From an uncultured Alphaproteobacteria bacterium (GTDB lineage: Bacteria > Pseudomonadota > Alphaproteobacteria > Rhizobiales > Pleomorphomonadaceae), in the NCBI GenBank assembly GCA_937900425.1, contig CALCDT010000069.1, positions 54,763-118,762 on the forward strand: a stretch of DNA of 64,000 nucleotides. The letters run 5' to 3'. A program made the translations under genes and the position numbers. Shown here piece after piece: positions 57,622-64,000 of this stretch. The notes below the pieces were generated by a model that made no database searches, was not told where the DNA came from, and saw nothing but the letters and a program-made list of their open reading frames with translations. The stretch's first letter is position 1. Every line of letters begins with the position of its first letter.

Positions 57622-59081
57622 CGGCCGTCGGCGGCGCCCCGCTGCGCCGCTCGACCTTTCTGCTGCTGGTCTTCGGGTATTTCGGCCTGCATCTCGTCAT
57701 CCGCACCCTCGAGCCGGCCTGGCTCGGGCTCGACGACGCCGAGCAGTTCGTCGCGGCGCAGGACTGGGCCCTCGGCTACGGCCCGCAGCCGCCGCTCGCG
57801 ACCTGGATCTTCAAGCTGTTGTTCGCGGCCTTCGGCGAGGGCGTCTTCGCCGTTGCGCTGTTCCGCAACGCCTGCCTCGCCGCGACCGTCGTCCTCGTCG
57901 CCGCGATCGGCCGCAGGATCGGCGGTGACCGGGTCGCGCTCGCCGCCGGCCTCGGCGTCCTCACCATTCCGCAGATCGCCTGGGAATCCCAGCATTCCCA
58001 CATCCACACCCTGCTCGTCGTCGTCACCGCGGCGCTCGCCGTCCTGTTCCTGCTCCGGATCGTCGAGGCGCGACGGACCGCCGATTACCTCGGCTTCGGC
58101 GCCGCCCTCGGCCTCGCCTTCCTCTCCAAGCTCTCCGGACCGCTGCTGCCGCTGGCGCTGCTCGCCGTCATGGCCGCGATGCGCGAGACACGGCCGTCCG
58201 TCCTCGACCGGCGCCTTCTCGCCGGCCTCGGCCTCGGCCTCCTCGTCGTCGCTCCCGCCGCGGTCTGGATGCTCGCCCACCGGGCGGCGACCATGGGCCG
58301 GGTCTACAAGTTCAAGTTCGCCGAAGCCGCCGGCCCGCTCGACGGTGTCGTCACCGCGGTCGGCGCGGCGCTCTCCTTCTCCGCCGTGACGATGGCGGTC
58401 TTCCTGCTCCTCGTCGTGCTGACGCGGCGCGAGGAGGGCCTCGCCGTCGCGGCCGGACGGGGTGCCCGCCTCGGCCGCCTCGCCGCCGGCGTCGGCCTCG
58501 CCATCGCCGTGATCGCCGCCGGCGTCGTCGTCACCGGCGCCGCCGAGGTCAAGGAACGCTGGCTGCAGCCGGTGCTGTTTCCGCTGCCGGTGCTGGTCGC
58601 CGCGGCCTTCGCGCCGAGGCTCGGCGACCGCTTCCTGCGCGATCTTTCGCGCGTCGTCGCCGTCCTCGCCGTCGTCATCCTCGTCGGCGTGCCGATCAAG
58701 GACCGCTTCGGCAGCCTGCGCCGGCCGCCGCTGACCAGCGTCGACTACGCCCTCCTGCGGGGGGAGATCGCCGCAGCGGTCGGGCCGGTCGGCACGCTCT
58801 TCTCCGACGGCCATTCGCTGCCCGGCAACCTGCGGCTCGCCGATCCGTCCCTCGTCGCGGTCGTGCCGGAGTATCCCCAACCGGGGCTGGACCTGCCGGG
58901 TCCCTGGATCGCCATCTGGCGGGACGAGGAGCCGATGCCGCAGGAACTCGCCGACCTCGTCGCGGCCCGCGGCGCCTCGGTCGAGGGGCCGGTGACGCGG
59001 ATCCTGATCCCGCACGTCTGGCCGTTCGAAGGAACCTTCGTCGTCCACGTCCAGCGTCTCGCCGCCGGCGAGTCGCACTGA
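57618..59081 (+). CDS. GT39/ArnT-like membrane glycosyltransferase
   Basis: A 487-residue polytopic protein with about ten membrane helices. After the first helix it has LGLDDAEQFVAAQDWALGYGPQPPLATW; the acidic pair and the following loop are typical of the dolichyl/undecaprenyl-phosphate sugar transferases (PMT/ArnT, GT39). The C-terminal soluble part contains FSDGHSLPGNLRL. It probably modifies an envelope glycan or protein; acceptor unknown. It overlaps hom by ATGA. Confidence 0.88.
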   Translation: MTAVGGAPLRRSTFLLLVFGYFGLHLVIRTLEPAWLGLDDAEQFVAAQDWALGYGPQPPLATWIFKLLFAAFGEGVFAVALFRNACLAATVVLVAAIGRRIGGDRVALAAGLGVLTIPQIAWESQHSHIHTLLVVVTAALAVLFLLRIVEARRTADYLGFGAALGLAFLSKLSGPLLPLALLAVMAAMRETRPSVLDRRLLAGLGLGLLVVAPAAVWMLAHRAATMGRVYKFKFAEAAGPLDGVVTAVGAALSFSAVTMAVFLLLVVLTRREEGLAVAAGRGARLGRLAAGVGLAIAVIAAGVVVTGAAEVKERWLQPVLFPLPVLVAAAFAPRLGDRFLRDLSRVVAVLAVVILVGVPIKDRFGSLRRPPLTSVDYALLRGEIAAAVGPVGTLFSDGHSLPGNLRLADPSLVAVVPEYPQPGLDLPGPWIAIWRDEEPMPQELADLVAARGASVEGPVTRILIPHVWPFEGTFVVHVQRLAAGESH

Positions 59082-59280
59082 AGCCGTCGCTTTCCCCGGC
59101 GAATTGCGGTAATCGACCGAACGGAAAAATTTCTCGGCCCCACCGTCCCGCAGTCCTCCGCACGAGGCTGCGACCCTTCGTCGGATCCGGCGGAGGCGGT
59201 TCGGCTGAAATCGACGAGGCGGCACGCGCCGGCCGGTCCCAAGAAACCGGAGGCGGCGCCGCGGCAGGGAGACGGGGACG

Positions 59281-60273
59281 ATGGCTTCACGGGCGGCTGG
59301 CGGGATCGATCCGGCCTTCGATTCGCATCTGGCGATGGATCTCGTCGGCGTCACCGAGGAGGCGGCGATCGCCGCCGCCCGGCTGCGGGGGCGCGGCGAC
59401 GAACAGGCCGCGGACCTCGCCGCCATGGCGGCCATGCACCAGGCTCTCGACTGCCTTTCGATCGCCGGCACCATCGTCGTCGGCGAAGGCGACGCCGGCG
59501 ACGTGCCGCACCTCTACGTCGGCGAGAACATCGGCCGCGGCAAGGGCAAGCGGCTCGACGTCGCCGCCGACGCTCTCGAGGGCACGACGATCTGTGCCAA
59601 GAACCTGCCGAACTCGCTGGCGCTCGTCGCCGTCGCCGGCCCCGGCTGCCTGCTGCGCGTTCCCAACATCTACATGGACAAGATCGCCGTCGGCCCCGGC
59701 TATCCCGAGGGTGTGATCGATCTCGCCGCGCCGCCGGCCCGCAACATCGCGGCCGTCGCCGAGGCCAAGGGCGTGCCGGCGTCGGAACTCACCGTCTGCA
59801 TCCTCGACCGGCCGCGCAACATGCGCCTGATCGCCGAGGTCCGGGAGGCCGGTGCCGGCATCCGCCTGATCGGCGACGGCGACATCGCCGGCGTCATCCA
59901 CGTCGCCAGCCCCGACGAGACCGGCATCGACCTCTATATGGGCTCGGGCGGCGCGCCCGAAGGCGTGCTCGCCGCCGCCGCCCTGCGCTGCACCGGCGGC
60001 CAGATGTTCGGCCGCCTGCTCGTCCTCAACGACGACCATCTCCGCAAGACCCGCGACTACGGCATCGACGATCCGGGCCGGGTGTACTCGGTCGCCGAGA
60101 TGGCCTCCGGCCCGGTGCTTTTCGCCGCCACCGGCATCACCGACGGCAACTTCCTCGACGGCGTCCGCTTCCGCCACGACCGCGTCCACGTCCATTCGAT
60201 CGTGATGGGTTCCAACTCCGGCATCATCCGCGCGATCCGTGGCACCCGGCCCGACACCGCGAAGGGCGCCTGA
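59281..60273 (+). CDS. glpX: fructose-1,6-bisphosphatase class II
   Basis: A 330-residue GlpX enzyme of gluconeogenesis. IAGTIVVGEGDAGD, DVAADALEGTTICAK and YMDKIAVGPGYPEGVIDL carry the metal ligands, and MGSGGAPEGVLAAAALRCTGGQM is the phosphate-binding region. The start at 59281 is preceded by a GGGAGACGGGG segment. recJ starts one base after the stop. Confidence 0.96.
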   Translation: MASRAAGGIDPAFDSHLAMDLVGVTEEAAIAAARLRGRGDEQAADLAAMAAMHQALDCLSIAGTIVVGEGDAGDVPHLYVGENIGRGKGKRLDVAADALEGTTICAKNLPNSLALVAVAGPGCLLRVPNIYMDKIAVGPGYPEGVIDLAAPPARNIAAVAEAKGVPASELTVCILDRPRNMRLIAEVREAGAGIRLIGDGDIAGVIHVASPDETGIDLYMGSGGAPEGVLAAAALRCTGGQMFGRLLVLNDDHLRKTRDYGIDDPGRVYSVAEMASGPVLFAATGITDGNFLDGVRFRHDRVHVHSIVMGSNSGIIRAIRGTRPDTAKGA

Positions 60274-60274
60274 C

Positions 60275-62095
60275 GTGGGCGCAGCGGCGGGAGCGGTGAC
60301 GGGCGGGGGCAGGGCGGTGCTCGGCGTCGAGCGGTCGATCGGCGGCCGGCGCTGGGTCGACCGGCTCGCCGAGGCCGACCTCGTCGTCGCCCGCGGCATC
60401 GCCCAGCGCCACGGCCTGCCCGAAATCCTCGGCCGGGTGCTGGCGGCCCGCGGCATCGACGCCGACGGCGCCGCCACCTTCCTCGCCCCGAGCCTCAAGG
60501 CACTGATGCCGGACCCCGCGGTTCTGCGTGACATGGACGCCGCCGCCTCGGTGCTCGCCGACGCCGTCGTCGCCGGCCGAAGGATCGCGATCTTCGGCGA
60601 CTACGACGTCGACGGTGCCACGGCCTCGGCCCTCCTCGCCCGCTTCCTGATGCAGCTGGGGCTGACCCCGCGCATCTACATCCCGGACCGCATCGTCGAC
60701 GGCTACGGCCCGAACCCGCGCGCGGTCGAAGCGCTGCGCGGCGAGGGCGCAGACCTCCTCGTCACCGTCGACTGCGGCACCCAGAGCTTCGAGGCCTTCG
60801 AGACCGCCGCCGCCGTCGGCCTCGACGTCGTCGCCTTCGACCACCACCAGGCTGGCGAGGCGCTGCCGCGCACCGCGGCGCTCGTCAATCCCAACCGCCA
60901 GGACGACCTCTCCGGCCTCGGCCACCTCTGTGCCGCCGGCGTCACCTTCCTCGGCGTCGTCGCCCTCAACCGCGAACTGCGCCGCCGCGGCTGGTATGGC
61001 GAGGGCCGGCCGCAGCCGGACCTGATGGCACTGCTCGACCTCGTCGCCCTCGGCACGGTCTGCGACGTGGTGCCCCTGAAGGGGCTCAACCGCGCATTCG
61101 TCGTCCGCGGCCTCGACGTCATGCGGGCGCGGGCCAACCGCGGCATCGCCGCGCTCTGCGACGTCGTCCGCCTGTCCGGTCCCGTGAGCGCCTATCATCT
61201 CGGCTTCCTGATCGGTCCGCGCATCAACGCCGGCGGCCGCATCGGCGACGCCGCCCTCGGCGCGCGGCTGCTGACCTGCGACGATCCGCTGGAAGCCGCC
61301 CGCATCGCCGCCGAACTCGACGCCCTCAACCGTGACCGCCAGGTGATGGAGGCCGAGATGCTGGCGACCGCGGAGGCCGACGTGGCGGCGAAGCTGCTCG
61401 CCGGCGACCCCGCGGTGATCGTCGCCGCCTCGGCCGACTGGCACCCCGGCATCGTCGGCCTCGTCGCTTCGCGTCTCAAGGAGCGCCACGGCCGCCCGGC
61501 CTTCGCCGTCGCCCTCGGCGAGGCCGGCGTCGGCACCGGATCGGGGCGCTCGATCCCGGGCGTCGATCTCGGCCGGGCGGTGCGCGCGGCGGTCGACGCC
61601 GGCCTGCTCGTCAAGGGCGGCGGCCACGCCATGGCGGCGGGCCTCACCCTGCCGGACGGCGGCCTCGCCGATCTCGAAGCCTTCCTCGAAGCCCGCCTCG
61701 CCGGTGAGGTCGCCGCCGCGCGGGAGGGCGCCGACTTCGCCGTCGACGGCGCCGTCACGGCCGCCGGCGCCACCACGGACCTGCTCGATCTGCTGGAACG
61801 GGCCGGTCCCTTCGGCGCCGGCCAGCCCGAGCCGGTCTTCGTGCTGCCGGCCCACAAAGTCGTCTTCGCCGAGGAGGCGGGCAACGGGCACGTCCGCCTG
61901 CAGCTCGCATCGACCGACGGCACCCGGATCAAGGCCATGGCCTTCCGTGCCGCCGACCGCCCGCTCGGCGCCTTTCTCTTCGCGGCCCGCGGCCGGACGA
62001 TCCATGCCGCCGGCGTGCTGACCCTCGACCACTGGCAGGGCACCCCGCGCCCGCAGTTCCGCCTGCTCGACGCCGCCGACCCGTCGGCGCGCTGA
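60275..62095 (+). CDS. recJ: single-stranded-DNA exonuclease RecJ
   Basis: 5'-3' exonuclease of recombination and mismatch repair. The 606-residue protein has the DHH motifs IFGDYDVDGATASALL near 107, LLVTVDCGTQ and VVAFDHHQAGEALP near 180. NAGGRIGDAALGARLL follows in the linker, and DHHA1 carries GLLVKGGGHAMAAGLTL near 450. It starts at GTG one base past the glpX stop; an earlier in-frame GTG lies inside glpX. Confidence 0.95.
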   Translation: MGAAAGAVTGGGRAVLGVERSIGGRRWVDRLAEADLVVARGIAQRHGLPEILGRVLAARGIDADGAATFLAPSLKALMPDPAVLRDMDAAASVLADAVVAGRRIAIFGDYDVDGATASALLARFLMQLGLTPRIYIPDRIVDGYGPNPRAVEALRGEGADLLVTVDCGTQSFEAFETAAAVGLDVVAFDHHQAGEALPRTAALVNPNRQDDLSGLGHLCAAGVTFLGVVALNRELRRRGWYGEGRPQPDLMALLDLVALGTVCDVVPLKGLNRAFVVRGLDVMRARANRGIAALCDVVRLSGPVSAYHLGFLIGPRINAGGRIGDAALGARLLTCDDPLEAARIAAELDALNRDRQVMEAEMLATAEADVAAKLLAGDPAVIVAASADWHPGIVGLVASRLKERHGRPAFAVALGEAGVGTGSGRSIPGVDLGRAVRAAVDAGLLVKGGGHAMAAGLTLPDGGLADLEAFLEARLAGEVAAAREGADFAVDGAVTAAGATTDLLDLLERAGPFGAGQPEPVFVLPAHKVVFAEEAGNGHVRLQLASTDGTRIKAMAFRAADRPLGAFLFAARGRTIHAAGVLTLDHWQGTPRPQFRLLDAADPSAR

Positions 62096-62121
62096 GGCGG
62101 AGCGACCGGGAGGACCGACCG

Positions 62122-63087
62122 ATGGATCTACCGCCCGCCCTGCGCCGGATCGCCGACGAGGTCGCCGACGGCGTTCCGCTCGCCGATCTCGCCGCGGCGG
62201 CGGCGGTGCTATCCGCCCGCTATCGTGATGAGGTCCGCGACGGGCGCTATCACCTCTCCGGCGACCTCGCCGCCCGGGCCTATCTCGCCGCCCGCCTGCC
62301 GGCGACGTTTGCGGCCGCCGCCGCGGCGCTGGCCTCGGCGGCCGATGCCGTTCCGGACCTCGACCCCGCCGACGTGCTCGACGTCGGCGCCGGCCCGGGC
62401 ACCGCGACGCTGGCGGCGAAGGCGGTCTTTCCGGCGCTCGCCTCCGCCCGCCTCGCCGAGGGCAGCCCGTGGATCCGCGCCTGGGGCGAGCGGCTGCTCG
62501 CCGCCTCCGGCCTGCCGGCGCGCTGGATCGACGGCGACATCGCGACGACCCTCGCCGATGCCGAGCCCGCGTCGCTCGTCACCCTCGCCTACGTTCTCGA
62601 CGAGATCGCGCCGTCCGCCCGGCCGGGGCTCGTCGCCCGCGCCTTCGCACTCGCCCGCGACGCCCTGGTGATCGTCGAGCCCGGCACGCCGGCCGGCTGG
62701 CGGCGGATCCTCGAGGCCCGCGACGGCCTGATCGCCGCCGGAGCGACCATCGCGGCGCCCTGTCCCCACCAGGCACCCTGTCCGCTGGTCGTGCCGGACT
62801 GGTGCCATTTCGCCGCCCGCCTCGCCCGCTCGCGGCTCCATCGCCAGGTCAAGCGCGCCGAGGTGCCCTACGAGGACGAGAAGTATCTCCACCTTGTGGC
62901 GACGCGGTTGCCGGTTCGCCCGCTGGCGGCCCGGGTGATCGCACCGGTCCACGCCGGCTCCGGCCGCACCGACGTCAAGCTCTGCCTGTCAGACGGCAGC
63001 GCCTCGCGCCGGCTCGTCACCCGCCGCGACGGCGATCTCTTCCGCCGCCTGCGCCGGGCCGACTGGGGCGACGCGATCGACCCGTGA
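62122..63087 (+). CDS. Rsm22-family small ribosomal subunit methyltransferase-like protein
   Basis: A 321-residue homologue of mitochondrial Rsm22/METTL17. The SAM-fold segment VLDVGAGPGTATLAA is near 92-106 and DEIAPSARPGLV near 159. A Cys-rich stretch CPHQAPCPLVVPDWCHF near 214-230 fits the [4Fe-4S] site proposed for the family. It probably acts in small-subunit assembly. It begins 26 bases after recJ with GGGAGG upstream and precedes prfB. Confidence 0.9.
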   Translation: MDLPPALRRIADEVADGVPLADLAAAAAVLSARYRDEVRDGRYHLSGDLAARAYLAARLPATFAAAAAALASAADAVPDLDPADVLDVGAGPGTATLAAKAVFPALASARLAEGSPWIRAWGERLLAASGLPARWIDGDIATTLADAEPASLVTLAYVLDEIAPSARPGLVARAFALARDALVIVEPGTPAGWRRILEARDGLIAAGATIAAPCPHQAPCPLVVPDWCHFAARLARSRLHRQVKRAEVPYEDEKYLHLVATRLPVRPLAARVIAPVHAGSGRTDVKLCLSDGSASRRLVTRRDGDLFRRLRRADWGDAIDP

Positions 63088-63203
63088 GGGCGAAGCCGTT
63101 GCGACGGTTTACATCCACCCGTCACATCCCTATTTTCCGCCGCGTCCGGCACGCGGCCGCGACCATCGCGAAGTCACTTCCCCTCGAACCGACAAGGACC
63201 GCC

Positions 63204-64000
63204 ATGCGCGCCGAAATCGAGGCCATCGTCGACGAGATCGAGCAGGGGATGGCCCTGCTGAGGAGGCATCTTTGACTGGGACCGGTCACAGGCTCGCCTC
63301 GCTGAACTGAACGGATTCGTCGAGGATCCCAACCTCTGGAACGACCCGGAACGCGCGCAGAAGATCATGCGCGAGCGGACCGACCTCGACACCCGGATGA
63401 CCGCGGTCGAGCGGCTGAAGGGCGAACTCTCCGACAACATCGAGCTCATCGAACTCGGCGAGATGGAGGACGACGCGGGCGTCGTCACCGAGGCGGAAAA
63501 CGCGCTGAAGGCGCTGAAGACCGAGATCGAGCGGCTGCAGATCGAATCGCTGCTGTCGGGCGAAGCCGATTCCAACGACACCTACGTCGAGATCAACTCC
63601 GGCGCCGGCGGCACCGAGAGCCAGGACTGGGCCAACATGCTGCTGCGCATGTACACCCGCTGGGCCGAGCAGCATGGCAACAGGGTCGAAGTGCTGGAAA
63701 TGCACGACGGCGAGGAGGCCGGCATCAAGAGCGCGACGATCCTCGTCAAGGGCCACAACGCCTATGGCTGGCTCAAGACCGAATCGGGCGTCCACCGGCT
63801 CGTGCGCATCTCGCCCTACGACAGCCAGGCCCGGCGCCACACCAGCTTCGCCTCGGTCTGGGTCTATCCGGTGGTCGACGATTCGATCGACATCGAGATC
63901 AACGAGAGCGAATGCCGCGTCGACACCTACCGGGCGTCGGGAGCGGGCGGCCAGCACATCAACACGACCGACTCGGCGGTGCGCATCACGCATATCCCGA
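63204..64000 (+). CDS. prfB: peptide chain release factor 2 (3' end cut by window), programmed frameshift
   Basis: Terminates translation at UGA and UAA. The first 23 codons (MRAEIEAIVDEIEQGMALLRR, HL) run into TGA at 63273. Translation continues in the +1 frame as DWDRSQARLAELNGF through the CTTTGAC slip site. The continued frame has the stop-recognition region HRLVRISPYDSQARRHTSF (SPY where E. coli has SPF; as I recall, SPY is common in alphaproteobacteria) and the catalytic GGQ in RASGAGGQHINTTDS. The window ends inside the gene. Confidence 0.96.
63261..63276 (+). promoter_or_regulatory. prfB programmed +1 frameshift site
   Basis: AGGAGG (63261-63266), CAT, CTT (63270-63272), TGA (63273-63275) and C: the standard RF2 autoregulation signal, with an internal Shine-Dalgarno 3 bases before the slip codon. 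Confidence 0.95.

Noticed and set aside
63270..63276. prfB as a pseudogene because of an early TGA
   Set aside because: The surrounding bases form the standard programmed +1 frameshift signal and the +1 frame is intact RF2.

Overview
The window is a continuous stretch of a GC-rich alphaproteobacterial chromosome, most likely from a methylotroph of the order Hyphomicrobiales. The evidence is the CckA cell-cycle kinase, the ihfA-merR pair, the nrdR-ribD-ribE-ribH-nusB-thiL block, class I PhaC, and a lanthanide-type methanol dehydrogenase (XoxF) with its cytochrome and accessory genes. I saw no rRNA, tRNA, CRISPR array, prophage or insertion sequence. Both ends cut a gene: alaS lacks its first dozen or so codons, and prfB lacks its 3' part.

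Layout. 1-9.7 kb is housekeeping: alaS, icd (reverse), trmJ, murI, a short DHFR-family gene that may be the dihydromethanopterin reductase dmrA, and cckA. 10-12.7 kb holds a small four-cysteine periplasmic protein, a YiaA/B membrane protein, and a pspA homologue whose promoter is bracketed by two identical palindromes. 12.7-22.7 kb is a C1-oxidation island. A SoxYZ-like carrier and a SoxH-like zinc hydrolase (reverse) face xoxF, xoxG, xoxJ and a PQQ-associated rhodanese-like protein (forward). A LysR regulator and a single-subunit NAD formate dehydrogenase follow. 22.8-29.7 kb is mixed accessory metabolism: a twin-receiver protein, an ABC ATPase and permease without a binding protein, an Aas-type acyl ligase, a flavin monooxygenase, a zinc-finger protein and a hydrolase. 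30.1-32.6 kb has ihfA, merR, and a DUF1127 gene followed by a run of hairpins that each show CTCCTCCC in the loop, i.e. an anti-Shine-Dalgarno small RNA. 32.7-51.3 kb is again mostly housekeeping: trmFO, mrp, an L,D-transpeptidase, glyA, the riboflavin/nusB/thiL operon, mgtE, a GH25 lysozyme, a ClpP-like protease and YdcF. 51.8-64 kb has a 41-residue membrane protein, phaC, an aminotransferase, hom, a GT39-type membrane protein, glpX, recJ, an Rsm22-like protein and prfB with its programmed frameshift.

How the genes fit together. XoxF would oxidise methanol in the periplasm with PQQ and a lanthanide and pass electrons to XoxG. XoxJ and the quinoprotein-associated set (SoxYZ-like, SoxH-like, rhodanese-like) probably support maturation or a downstream relay. 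Formate would be oxidised to CO2 by the LysR-linked formate dehydrogenase. GlyA is compatible with a serine cycle and DmrA with tetrahydromethanopterin. PhaC indicates polyhydroxyalkanoate storage. The most striking non-coding features are the DUF1127-linked small RNA, the hairpins that separate each xox gene from the next, several strong palindromic operators, a ribD-ribE reading frame with no stop between the two enzymes, and two copies of a short inverted-repeat element.
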